Source of the DNA: an uncultured Bacteroidaceae bacterium
GTDB taxonomy: Bacteria > Bacteroidota > Bacteroidia > Bacteroidales > Bacteroidaceae
NCBI GenBank assembly: GCA_904502185.1
Contig: CAJGDX010000047.1
Coordinates: 1 to 14,855, forward strand
Length of the DNA: 14,855 nucleotides
Direction of reading: 5' to 3'
Shown: positions 6,353-14,476 of the stretch, one piece after another
Layout of the letters: the number at the start of each line of letters is the position of its first letter
Position numbering within the stretch: position 1 is the first letter of the stretch
Notes under the pieces: generated by a model
Databases searched by the model: none
Told to the model about the DNA's origin: nothing
Seen by the model: the letters and a program-made list of their open reading frames with translations, nothing else
Translations under genes and position numbers: made by a program

Positions 6353-8206
6353 TTATAATCCCAATTTCCTCAGCAGGTCGTGCCTGCCTATCTTTTTCAG
6401 TATGGTACGGATTCGTTTCTGCTCCTCGCCTTTGTACCAGAAGAAGAAGAGTCGCTGCTCTTCCTTGTCGCGCATGTTCTTTGCACAGAATACCTTGTCG
6501 CCTGTTTCGGGGTTTATGCCTGTATAGTACATCTCTGTGGCCATGGTCATGGGCGTGGGTGTGAAGTCCTGCACCTGCTCCAGGTGGAAGTTCAGCTCTT
6601 TGGTCTCTGCTGCCAGTGCCGCCATGCTCTCGACAGTGCTGCCGGGGTGGCTGCTGATGAAGTAGGGTATCAGCTGCTGGTTCAGATGGTTGTCGCGGTT
6701 GATGCGGTTGAATATTTCGCGGAAGCGGCGGAACTGCTCGAACGAGGGTTTGCGCATCAGTCGCAGTACACTGTCCTCGGTGTGCTCGGGGGCTACTTTC
6801 AGGCGGCCGCTGACGTGGTTCTTTATAAGTTCCTCGGTGTATCTTGCAGTGTTCTCGTCCTTTTGCTTGTCGCCGGTCTTGTGCAGCAGCAGGTCGTAGC
6901 GCACTCCGCTGCCTATGAAGCTCTTCTTCACGCCACGTATTTTGTCTACACGTTTGTATAGGTCGAGCAGCGGTGCATGGTCAATGTTCAGGTTGGGACA
7001 TATTTTGGGTTGTATGCACGACGAGCGGGCACACTTCTCGCACTTTGTCTGGTCGGTGCCGCACATCTTGTACATGTTTGCCGATGGGCCGCCAAGGTCG
7101 GACAGGTAGCCTTTGAAGTCGGGCATTGAGGCGATTTTTTCAACCTCGCGTATGATGCTCTGCTCGCTTCTGTTGACAATGAATTTTCCCTGATGTGCCG
7201 ATATTGTGCAGAAGGCGCATCCGCCGAAGCAGCCACGGTGTATGTTCACCGAGAATTTTATCATGTCGTAGGCAGGTATGCGTTTGCCGTTGTACTTTGG
7301 GTGGGGCAGACGTGTATATGGCAGGTCGAAACTGTGGTCGAGCTGCTCGGTGGTCATCGGTGTGAACGGTGGGTTTATCACTGTCACACGTTCGTCGACA
7401 GGCTGCATCAGGCGTCGTGCGTGTCGCTTGTTCGACTCGCGTTCAATCACCAGAAAGTTCGCAGCCTCCTTCTCCTTGCTCTTCAGACACTCTTCGTGGC
7501 TGTGCAGTATGTGGTCGCTCTCTTCGGCTGTAATCTCCTCCTTGCGTGCTATGTAGCCTATTTGCGGAATGTTGCATGCAAGGTCGCGGGCGCGTTCGGC
7601 GGTGATGTATTCTGCACCGCTCTCTTCAATCTCTTTTTTTAGTGCGTCGGCAATGGCTGTTATGGGTTGTTCACCCATTCCGTAGACCAAAAGGTCGGCC
7701 TTGCTGTCGACGAGGATGCTTTTTTTCAGAGCATCCTGCCAGTAGTCGTAGTGGGTGAAGCGACGCATGGATGCTTCGATGCCTCCAATCACCACAGGGG
7801 TGTCGGGGTATAGCTGTTTAAGTATGTTTGAGTATACGACTGTGGCATATTCGGGGCGCATGCTGTGCTTGCCGTCGGGCGAATATGCATCCTCCGAACG
7901 GAAACGCTTGGCGGCTGTGTATTTGTTTACCATAGAGTCCATGCAGCCTGCCGATATTCCGAAGAAAAGACGCGGACGTCCCATCTTCTTGAAGTCGCGC
8001 AGGTCGTCCTGCCAGTTGGGCTGGGGGACGATGGCTACACGCAGACCCTCTGCTTCCAGTATGCGACCTATGACTGCTGCTCCGAACGATGGATGGTCGA
8101 CGTATGCATCGCCACTGAACAGAATTACGTCAAGCTCTTCCCATCCGCGCAGTTTGGCCTCTTTGCGTGTGGTGGGCAGCCAGTCGGTGAGTTTATGCTC
8201 TGCCAT
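6353..8206 (-). CDS. ygiQ: YgiQ-family radical SAM protein (UPF0313)
   Basis: A radical SAM enzyme of unknown reaction, presumed cytoplasmic. The 617 residues are shorter than the E. coli protein (about 740) but complete. The N-terminal half has the YgiQ signatures DAYVDHPSFG (33-42), GISAGCMDSMV (83-93), VVIGGIEASMRR (138-149) and LVYGMGEQ (173-180). The radical SAM core has Cys326, Cys330 and Cys333 (CFGGCAFC), which bind the 4Fe-4S cluster that cleaves S-adenosylmethionine. Just after it is a second group of five cysteines (382, 389, 392, 397, 403), likely an extra iron-sulfur or zinc site. LKVAPEHTED (469-478) and PYFISSHPG (514-522) are also conserved in the family. The C-terminal end is basic. 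It lies 21 bases after the 107-residue gene and 20 before sir2. Family is certain; substrate is unknown. Confidence 0.96.
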   Translation of the reverse strand: MAEHKLTDWLPTTRKEAKLRGWEELDVILFSGDAYVDHPSFGAAVIGRILEAEGLRVAIVPQPNWQDDLRDFKKMGRPRLFFGISAGCMDSMVNKYTAAKRFRSEDAYSPDGKHSMRPEYATVVYSNILKQLYPDTPVVIGGIEASMRRFTHYDYWQDALKKSILVDSKADLLVYGMGEQPITAIADALKKEIEESGAEYITAERARDLACNIPQIGYIARKEEITAEESDHILHSHEECLKSKEKEAANFLVIERESNKRHARRLMQPVDERVTVINPPFTPMTTEQLDHSFDLPYTRLPHPKYNGKRIPAYDMIKFSVNIHRGCFGGCAFCTISAHQGKFIVNRSEQSIIREVEKIASMPDFKGYLSDLGGPSANMYKMCGTDQTKCEKCARSSCIQPKICPNLNIDHAPLLDLYKRVDKIRGVKKSFIGSGVRYDLLLHKTGDKQKDENTARYTEELIKNHVSGRLKVAPEHTEDSVLRLMRKPSFEQFRRFREIFNRINRDNHLNQQLIPYFISSHPGSTVESMAALAAETKELNFHLEQVQDFTPTPMTMATEMYYTGINPETGDKVFCAKNMRDKEEQRLFFFWYKGEEQKRIRTILKKIGRHDLLRKLGL

Positions 8207-8227
8207 TGTCTGTGTCTGTGGTTATTT

Positions 8228-8551
8228 TTACTCTTCGGTCTGCTCTTCGGCGGGCGCAGCAGTGGTGCGCTCCCAGTTATTGTAGCACTCTATCAGGTTG
8301 CCGAGTCCCAGAGGCTTCATGTTGTCGTTGTACAGCACAAGGCACAGTTCGAGCAGCGCCTTTGAGTCTTCCTCCTGTGAGGCAATGAGTGAACGGACAG
8401 TGAAACGCAGTTTGTCGAGTGCTTCGACACTGATGTTGCCTGTGCTGTCGGCTATCTGCATCAGCAACGAGTATTTCTTTATTGTCTGCAAGTTGCTCTC
8501 TGTTACCTCTATGGTTCTTGTGCCTGAGGCATTTGCTTGTATAGTGTACAT
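8228..8551 (-). CDS. Uncharacterised 107-residue acidic protein
   Basis: I do not recognise the family. The protein has no signal peptide, membrane segment or metal motif, so it is probably cytoplasmic. Residues about 14-95 alternate charged and hydrophobic positions and look mostly helical (for example LDKLRFTVRSLIASQEEDSK). The last 14 residues (TAAPAEEQTEE and neighbours) look disordered and acidic. Two cysteines (in LELCLV and LIECYN) are not in a recognisable motif. It is the first gene of a likely operon with ygiQ and sir2, behind the promoter box at 8614-8621. The frame is reliable because it fits tightly between its neighbours and shares their strand and codon style. The ATG at 8551 leaves a leader of about 55 bases from that box. 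Confidence 0.8.
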   Translation of the reverse strand: MYTIQANASGTRTIEVTESNLQTIKKYSLLMQIADSTGNISVEALDKLRFTVRSLIASQEEDSKALLELCLVLYNDNMKPLGLGNLIECYNNWERTTAAPAEEQTEE

Positions 8552-8613
8552 GGTGTTTGGGGTTTTGCGGTGAATAGTATATTTGTTTTTATGTTATCTC
8601 TCTGTTTGTACGG

Positions 8614-8621
8614 CAAATGTA
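8614..8621 (-). promoter_or_regulatory. Promoter -7 box for the 107-residue gene/ygiQ/sir2 operon
   Basis: On the minus strand this is TACATTTG, a full match to the Bacteroides -7 consensus TAnnTTTG. It lies in a 129-base gap after tsaE, and the downstream leader is A-rich as is usual in this phylum. No TTTG is found 19-21 bases upstream, so the -33 box is weak or absent. Confidence 0.6.
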
Positions 8622-8680
8622 GTGCAAATGATAGAAAAACGTTACACTCCTGTTGCTTTTGTGCTGGGTAAAGGAGCTTT

Positions 8681-9103
8681 TTACTCAATGGTGATGGTTC
8701 TTGTGCCATCCTCATTCTCTACAATGGTTACCTTTGCTGTATCTTCGGGCAACAGCTCCTCGGCAAGTTCGGGCCACTCTATCAGGCATAGGGCGTCGCT
8801 GTAAAAGTAATCTTCGTAGCCAAGGTTGTATAGCTCGGCAACACTTTTTATGCGGTACATGTCGAAATGAAAGACAGGCTCGCCGTTGCCGTCGGCATAT
8901 TCGTTTACTATGGCAAAGGTGGGCGAGTTTACAGTGTCGGTTACGCCCAATGCTTCGCAAAGACTCTTGATGAAGGTGGTCTTTCCCACTCCCATTTTGC
9001 CGTAGAAGGCAAAAATCTTTCTATCACCCATCAGGGCGATGAATCTCTTTGCTGCTTCGGGGTATTCGTTCAGCCCCGATATATTTATTGTCTGTTTTTC
9101 CAT
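8681..9103 (-). CDS. tsaE: tRNA threonylcarbamoyladenosine biosynthesis ATPase TsaE
   Basis: ATPase partner of TsaB and TsaD in the cytoplasmic complex that makes t6A at position 37 of tRNAs reading ANN codons. Nearly universal in bacteria. The 140 residues are the usual family length. Walker A is GKMGVGKTT (35-43). NSPTFAIVNEY (59-69) is the family switch I-like segment, HFDMYR (79-84) carries the conserved Asp and Arg, and LIEWPE (107-112) is the Trp-containing family motif. It starts 12 bases after the porX stop, so the two are almost certainly co-transcribed. A 129-base gap follows, where I see no convincing terminator but do see the promoter box for the next operon. Confidence 0.97.
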   Translation of the reverse strand: MEKQTINISGLNEYPEAAKRFIALMGDRKIFAFYGKMGVGKTTFIKSLCEALGVTDTVNSPTFAIVNEYADGNGEPVFHFDMYRIKSVAELYNLGYEDYFYSDALCLIEWPELAEELLPEDTAKVTIVENEDGTRTITIE

Positions 9104-9115
9104 GTCTGCTTTATC

Positions 9116-10663
9116 TTATCTTCCTTTGGGGCGCAGTGTCACCAATGGCACGAGCATCTCCTCCATTGATATACCTCCGTGCTGAAAGGTCTCTTTATAG
9201 TACGAAACGTAGTGGTTGTAGTTGTTGGGGTAGGCGAAAAAGTCGTCGCCGGTGGCAAAAATATATCCGGTGCTAAGGTTGGGTGCAGGCAGGAATGCTT
9301 TTGCCGGCTCTTTTATTTCGAATACCTCTTTGGGGTTGTAGTTCAACGCCTTTCCAAACTTGTAGCGCAGGTTGGTGTTGGTGTTCTTGTCGCCTATCAC
9401 CTTTATGGCATTGCTCACCTGCACGCTGCCGTGGTCGGTGGTGATGACTGTAGTGTAGTCGCTGTCGGCAAGGTAGCGGAACAGTTTTATTATCGACGAG
9501 TGGCGCAACCACGACAGGGTTATCGAGCGGTAGGCAGCTTCGCTGGATGCAAGCTCGCGTACCATCATAGACTCTGTGCGTGCATGCGACAGCATGTCTA
9601 TGAAGTTTATCACCAGCACGTTAAGGTCGTTACCTGCAAGGCTGCGTATTCCGTCGATGTATTTGTCGGCTGCCTGTGAATTAAGCACCTTGTTGTACGA
9701 GAATGTGTCCTTGCGGCGGTAGCGCGATATTTGTGTCTCTATGAGTGCCGCCTCGTTCATGTTCTTTCCCTCGTCCTCCTCTTCGTCTACCCACAGGTTG
9801 GGGAACATCTCTTTTATCTTGTTGGGCATCAGTCCCGAAAAGATTGCATTGCGGGCATATTGCGTGGCTGTGGGCAGAATGCTCATGTATAGCTCTTCGT
9901 CGATGGTGAAAAGGTTGCCAATCTCCCCCATCAGCACTTTCCACTGGTCGTAGCGGAAATTGTCGATGACAATGAGAAATACTTTCTCGCCCTTGTCGAG
10001 CAATGGGAATATGCGCTCCTTGAACAGGTCGTTGCTCATCATGGGGCGGTCGGCTGAACCCTTCATCCACGACAGGTAGTTCTTCTTTATGAACTTGGCA
10101 AACATGTTGCTCGCTTCGCTTTTCTGCATCTTGAGCATTTCGTGCATGTTGCTGTCGGCATTTTCAAGTTCCAGTTCCCAAAAGACAATCTTCTTGTACA
10201 CCTCTATCCAGTCGGCTGTAGTCAGCGAGTCGCATATCTGCATGCCCAGCTTGCCCCAATTCTGTTGGTAGGCACTGTTGGCCTTTTCGGCCACAATCTC
10301 CTGTTTATGGATGTTCTTTTTCAGTGCCAGCAGTATCTGGCTGGGGTTGACGGGCTTTATAAGATAGTCGGCTATCTTGGAACCGATAGCCTCTTCCATG
10401 ATGTCCTCCTCTTCGCTCTTTGTAACCATCACCACCGGTAGCGCAGGGCGTATCTCCTTCACCTGTACCAGTGTTTCGAGGCCGCTCAGTCCGGGCATAT
10501 TCTCGTCGAGCAACATGAGGTCGAAGTCCTCGTTGCGGCACGCCTCTATTGCGTCGCGGCCATTGGTGACGGTGACCACTTCGTATCCCTTCGATTCGAG
10601 GAATATGATGTGACCGTTCAATAGCTCAATCTCGTCGTCTGCCCAAAGTAATCTGTATGCCAT
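9116..10663 (-). CDS. porX: PorX: response regulator with PglZ (alkaline phosphatase-like) effector domain
   Basis: Regulator of the type IX secretion system (T9SS), partner of the kinase PorY in Porphyromonas gingivalis; the PglZ domain there is a zinc-dependent phosphodiesterase. The 515 residues match the family (about 518). The receiver domain (1-120) has the acidic pocket Asp9/Asp10, phospho-acceptor Asp53 (LLDENMPG), Thr81 and Lys103 (KP). A helical linker covers about 120-205. In the PglZ domain the likely metal ligands are Asp234 (VIDNFRYD), Thr267 (PTATQ), Asp356 and His360 (DMLSH), Asp410 and His411 (TTDHG) and His495 (FQHGG), all present, so the enzyme looks intact. It sits 40 bases after the PorW-like gene and 12 before tsaE. 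No PorY-type kinase is in the window. PorX-like genes may also occur in species without T9SS, so the family call is firmer than the pathway. Confidence 0.95.
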   Translation of the reverse strand: MAYRLLWADDEIELLNGHIIFLESKGYEVVTVTNGRDAIEACRNEDFDLMLLDENMPGLSGLETLVQVKEIRPALPVVMVTKSEEEDIMEEAIGSKIADYLIKPVNPSQILLALKKNIHKQEIVAEKANSAYQQNWGKLGMQICDSLTTADWIEVYKKIVFWELELENADSNMHEMLKMQKSEASNMFAKFIKKNYLSWMKGSADRPMMSNDLFKERIFPLLDKGEKVFLIVIDNFRYDQWKVLMGEIGNLFTIDEELYMSILPTATQYARNAIFSGLMPNKIKEMFPNLWVDEEEDEGKNMNEAALIETQISRYRRKDTFSYNKVLNSQAADKYIDGIRSLAGNDLNVLVINFIDMLSHARTESMMVRELASSEAAYRSITLSWLRHSSIIKLFRYLADSDYTTVITTDHGSVQVSNAIKVIGDKNTNTNLRYKFGKALNYNPKEVFEIKEPAKAFLPAPNLSTGYIFATGDDFFAYPNNYNHYVSYYKETFQHGGISMEEMLVPLVTLRPKGR

Positions 10664-10703
10664 ATTTCTCTGTTTGATATGCTGTGGCTTCTGTGCCTTG
10701 TGG

Positions 10704-13568
10704 TTACTTCTTGTTGTTCTCTTTCTTCTTTTTACCCTTCTTGTCGTCCTTCTCCTCCGCGAAGTCGGGCTCGTCCAGTGTATATCCTTTTATCTCGGCC
10801 TCGGGGATGTTTGTGAAATTCTGTTCGTAGAATTCGGCATACTCCCTGAAACTGTAATGTTTCACCAGCAGGTCGAGGTTGCTCTTGGATATGATGAACG
10901 TGCTTATACCTTCCAACATTTTTGCGGTCTCTTTGTTCTTGAACAGACGGCGGCGGTATTCGAATGTCTCGTCGAAATTGAGGAACTCTTTTACCTGAAG
11001 TGTGGATATTGTGGCATGCTTCACAAATTCAAGGTCGAAATTGCGCACCATGTAGTTGGTGAAGTTGTATCGTGCCATTTCAAAGAGCAGACGCTTCTCG
11101 TCAAGCGAGTCGGTGGGGTAGGCAAGAATGAAGTAGTGTGGCTCGGCACGCTCGCTGCTGAACTTGGGTACCTCTTCGTTTATGTTGCGGATGGTGCCGT
11201 CGGTCTTTCTGTCCCAGATGGATGTGGATGTGCCGCTGCGCAGCAGACGTCCCTCCTGCAATCCTTTAGAGTACTCCTGTGCCAGTTTTGAAATCTCCTC
11301 TTTTGACTTCATGGCTACAAGTGCTTTAAGCGTTTCGAGTCCTCCGTTGTTGTCGTTGCTGTAGAGCTGCGACATTGCTTTGAGGAAGAGGAAACGGCCA
11401 CGGTGCGCTCCTGTCGGGTAGCGCTCCTGGGCGTAGGCGTTACATTCGTTCACCTCCTTGTACTGCTCCTGCTTGAAGTGTTCGTATGCCTTTGCATATA
11501 TCGAGTCCTCTTTGTGGCGCTTGGTCTGTGGCGTTTCAAAGAAGTCGGGGGCAGTTACAATCTTTGTGTATTTGCTGTCGGGGAATTTGCTCTTCAGCGC
11601 AGTGAAGAATGTGTCGGCTTTTGCCTGTTCGTCCCATCGCGAGCAGGAAAGATAGAGATAGTAGTATATCTCGTCCAGATGCTCATATTTGGGGAATTCA
11701 TTCACTATGCGTTCGAAGGTGGCAAGTGTGTGCTGCTTGTCGTTGAGCTGCTCTTTGTAGATGACTCCTGCCTCGTAGAGAGCCTGGACAAGAGCTTTCT
11801 TGGCGGCAGCTATCTGTTCGTCGCTTCGCGGAATCTGCTTCATGTAATATTCGCGCGATGTGGGGTCGTTGGCAAGCGAGTCGGCAGCAGTTGCCGCTGT
11901 GGCGGCGTTGCCTGTCTGTGTGCTGTCTGTCGGTGCTGCTGTGCCGAGCGAGTCGGTTGACACAGCTGTGCTGTCGGCAGCTATGCTGTCCTGCTGTGCC
12001 GATTTTATGGTGGTCTTGCTCAGTCGCCAATAGTCGCGCAGAGGACGCTCTCCCCACTTCTGGGTAAAGCTTGTGTAGCCCTGCGACACCAGCTGGCTGT
12101 TGTAGAAATACCAGTCCATTTCGCCGCTCGACATGGAGTTACCTACGTTTGCCATGATGTTGAGTGCCTGGTTGGGGTCGGCTTTCTGTCCGGCAGCCTT
12201 CTTCTTCTCGCTGCGTGACTTCAGCTTCTCCTGACGCTTCACTTCGGCTATCATTGCATCTAATATGGGGAAGAGCTCATCTTCGTTGAGCGATGCCCAT
12301 TTCAGCAGATTGTCCTGAAGTTCTATGGCGTCGGTGTGTTTTACAAGGTTGTTCAGCACTGTAGCTTTCAGCTTGATGCTGTCGATGCCCGGGTAGTCTA
12401 TCGTCAGCAGGTTCGATGCCTGCTGATAATTTGGAAATGCCTTCGAGAATTTTCCCTGATCCCAGTAAAAATCGGCAAGGCGCAGGTGCAGCAGGCCCGT
12501 TCCGTAGTTCTTGGTTGTGGCGTCGGCAATACCTGTCTCGTACACGTCGATGGCTTTGGTGGTGTCTTTTGCAGCCATGTATGTGTTACCCAACGCATAG
12601 TGCAGCTGTCCAAGGTGGGGCGCGTTCTTAGGCTGCTTTATCATTCTCTCGAGCGAACGTATTATCTTTTTGTTCTGCTCGTCGGACATTGTCTCTGTCT
12701 GTTTGATGCGGGCGTTCATCTCAAGTTCGTAGAGAGGTCCCTGAAGAAGAGTCTTTTCGAAGCATTTGAAGGCTTTGGTGTTGTTGCCGTTTTTCATATA
12801 CAACTGTCCCAGCAGATAGTATTCGCGTGCCTTTTCGGTTCGTGTTATGCGTGGACGCTTCAGCATCGTTTCAATGTAGGGAATGACTTCGTCGTATCGC
12901 TCCTGTTTGTACAGCAGGTTGGCCTGTGCTGTTGCCCAAATATATTTCAGTGAGCCGGGCACACTGTCGCGCTTGACACGTGTGAGCAGTTCTTCGGCCT
13001 CGTACAGCCAGTCGAGCTGTGAGTAGCACATCGACAGGCGTATGCGTGTTTCGGCAAGCACCGTTGGGTTGGTGGCATAGAGGCGTTCCATGTACAGGTA
13101 TGTGCCGGCAGCCTCCATGAATTCTCCTTTTTCGAAGTAGGAGTTTCCCAGCATCATCCACACTTTGTGCATGAAAGGGTTGAACTCTTTCTGACTGTAG
13201 AAGAGTTTCTCCTTCTCTGTGAGTTTCTGTCCCGGCTTGCGGGTGGGCTTTTTCTTTATCGAATGGTTTTTTATTGCCTTTTGCGCCTTCTCTATGGCTG
13301 TGCTGTAGTTGGCGGCACCATAATTTTTGGTGGTTTCCACACTGTTGATGAGCACTGGGAGCGGTTGCAGATAGTTGTCCTTGTGGTTCTCTATCTGTGC
13401 CAGTTTTCCTTTGGCGTATGCTATTTTTCCATTGTAGTAGGTGTTGTACTTAGCCGAGAACGAATGGTACATACGTGTCTGTTTGGTGTTGTTCTTGCGA
13501 CTTGCGCAGTTGCACAAGCACAAAATCAACACTGCTGCTGTCAGGTATGTAAGTACTCTTTTCATCAA
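10704..13568 (-). CDS. porW: PorW/SprE-like TPR lipoprotein of the type IX secretion system
   Basis: In gliding and pathogenic Bacteroidota, PorW/SprE is an envelope lipoprotein needed for T9SS function. The 954 residues start with a lipoprotein signal: basic MMKR, a hydrophobic stretch to about 18, and likely lipid-bearing Cys21 (LCNCAS; Cys17 and Cys19 are nearby alternatives). The segment YHSFSAKYNTYYNG (34-47) just after the anchor is typical of SprE-like proteins. TPR-like helical pairs follow at about 135-400 (for example ALGNTYMAAKDTTKAIDVYE) and 580-760. They are separated by a linker rich in Ala, Asp, Ser and Thr (about 524-570). The C-terminus is Lys-rich (940-954). ATG at 13568 is preferred; the next Met codon at 13565 would serve equally. 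It is first in a unit with porX and tsaE. The SprE-like family is well supported; whether it acts in T9SS here is inferred from porX. Confidence 0.88.
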   Translation of the reverse strand: MMKRVLTYLTAAVLILCLCNCASRKNNTKQTRMYHSFSAKYNTYYNGKIAYAKGKLAQIENHKDNYLQPLPVLINSVETTKNYGAANYSTAIEKAQKAIKNHSIKKKPTRKPGQKLTEKEKLFYSQKEFNPFMHKVWMMLGNSYFEKGEFMEAAGTYLYMERLYATNPTVLAETRIRLSMCYSQLDWLYEAEELLTRVKRDSVPGSLKYIWATAQANLLYKQERYDEVIPYIETMLKRPRITRTEKAREYYLLGQLYMKNGNNTKAFKCFEKTLLQGPLYELEMNARIKQTETMSDEQNKKIIRSLERMIKQPKNAPHLGQLHYALGNTYMAAKDTTKAIDVYETGIADATTKNYGTGLLHLRLADFYWDQGKFSKAFPNYQQASNLLTIDYPGIDSIKLKATVLNNLVKHTDAIELQDNLLKWASLNEDELFPILDAMIAEVKRQEKLKSRSEKKKAAGQKADPNQALNIMANVGNSMSSGEMDWYFYNSQLVSQGYTSFTQKWGERPLRDYWRLSKTTIKSAQQDSIAADSTAVSTDSLGTAAPTDSTQTGNAATAATAADSLANDPTSREYYMKQIPRSDEQIAAAKKALVQALYEAGVIYKEQLNDKQHTLATFERIVNEFPKYEHLDEIYYYLYLSCSRWDEQAKADTFFTALKSKFPDSKYTKIVTAPDFFETPQTKRHKEDSIYAKAYEHFKQEQYKEVNECNAYAQERYPTGAHRGRFLFLKAMSQLYSNDNNGGLETLKALVAMKSKEEISKLAQEYSKGLQEGRLLRSGTSTSIWDRKTDGTIRNINEEVPKFSSERAEPHYFILAYPTDSLDEKRLLFEMARYNFTNYMVRNFDLEFVKHATISTLQVKEFLNFDETFEYRRRLFKNKETAKMLEGISTFIISKSNLDLLVKHYSFREYAEFYEQNFTNIPEAEIKGYTLDEPDFAEEKDDKKGKKKKENNKK

Positions 13569-13578
13569 TGGTTAGCCA

Positions 13579-13586
13579 CGAAGATA
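13579..13586 (-). promoter_or_regulatory. Possible -7 box for porW-porX-tsaE
   Basis: On the minus strand this reads TATCTTCG, one base from TAnnTTTG, in the 74-base gap between the permease gene and porW. It ends 10 bases before the ATG, which would give an almost leaderless message. No good -33 TTTG lies at 19-21 bases. Moderate to weak call. Confidence 0.4.
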
Positions 13587-13642
13587 CATGTTTTTTGTCA
13601 AAATAACGCAGTTTCTTAGTAATAAACTCCTGTTTCGCCCTT

Positions 13643-14458
13643 TTATTGTGGCTTTCGGCTGATTATTGCCTTTTTGCCTGCTGCGCAGATGGCATAGATG
13701 GTAAGCGAGCAGAGTATGACAGATGCACCTCCGGGGGTGTCAAGTGTGAAAGATAGAAACAATCCTCCAAGGCTCGCAATGTACCCCAATAGTATTGACA
13801 GCAGTTTAATCCTTTTGTAGTTGTGTGTGAAAAGCATTGCTGTCATCTGCGGAATTGTAAGCATGGAGATGACCAGAATTATTCCGGCAATGCGCAGGCA
13901 AGCCACTATCACCAGTGCCGTGAATATGAGCATTGTGGTCTCAATGAACTCTGCCGGCAGTTGTCGTGAACGTGCAAATACCTTGTCGAACCCTACGGCT
14001 ACAATGCTGCGGTGCATCACCGTAGTGAAAATTATAAGTGCAGTGGTTATTATGGCAAGAATGGCAATGTCGCTGCCGGTGATAGTCAGTATGTTACCGA
14101 AAAGGTAGGTCGACAGGTCGGCAGAATATCCGGGTGTCATAAAGCAGAAAATCACGCCCAAAGTCATTCCCATCACCCACAGCAGGGCTATTGCCGAGTC
14201 CTCTCTTATTTCTCTCTTGCGCCCCAGTAATTGTATGCCGAGTGCCGATGCAACTGCCACAATGAAAGCACCCGCGGTGGGGCTGAACGAAAAGTACATT
14301 CCTAGGCCTACACCCCCGAACGATGCGTGTGTTATTCCGCCACTGATGAAAAGCAGACGTCGCGAAACAACGTAGGTTCCTACAATGCCGCAGGCAATGC
14401 AGGCGAGCAGTGTTCCTGCAAGGGCGTTCCTGAAGAAGAGATATTCCAGCAGTTCCAT
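13643..14458 (-). CDS. Metal (zinc/manganese/iron-type) ABC transporter permease, ZnuB/TroC family
   Basis: Inner-membrane channel subunit of an ABC-3 family importer for divalent metals, usually zinc or manganese. The 271 residues are the usual length. The protein is almost wholly hydrophobic, with about seven or eight membrane segments (for example near 9-31, 45-77, 89-107, 130-148, 173-200, 220-238 and 245-262). Family marks are SRRLLFISGGITHASFGGVG (32-51) and LDTPGGA (239-245) near the end. The second cytoplasmic loop (158-170, DKVFARSRQLPAE) is the expected ATPase contact region. No ATPase or binding-protein gene lies next to it in the window; they could be beyond the right edge or elsewhere. 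It starts 18 bases after the small Cys/His membrane protein, likely one operon. Which metal is carried cannot be read from sequence. Confidence 0.93.
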   Translation of the reverse strand: MELLEYLFFRNALAGTLLACIACGIVGTYVVSRRLLFISGGITHASFGGVGLGMYFSFSPTAGAFIVAVASALGIQLLGRKREIREDSAIALLWVMGMTLGVIFCFMTPGYSADLSTYLFGNILTITGSDIAILAIITTALIIFTTVMHRSIVAVGFDKVFARSRQLPAEFIETTMLIFTALVIVACLRIAGIILVISMLTIPQMTAMLFTHNYKRIKLLSILLGYIASLGGLFLSFTLDTPGGASVILCSLTIYAICAAGKKAIISRKPQ

Positions 14459-14476
14459 TCCTTGACGGTGAATCTG

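Noticed and set aside
8622..8680. Terminator after tsaE
   Set aside because: Only a 5-bp CTCCT/AGGAG pairing around a loop of about 20 bases; too weak to call.
10674..11291. 205-codon hydrophobic plus-strand frame inside the PorW-like gene
   Set aside because: Its membrane-like look comes from reading Lys/Glu-rich codons backwards; the minus-strand gene explains the sequence.
12336..12953. 205-codon plus-strand frame inside the PorW-like gene
   Set aside because: Antisense of TPR-coding sequence; no start context or family likeness.
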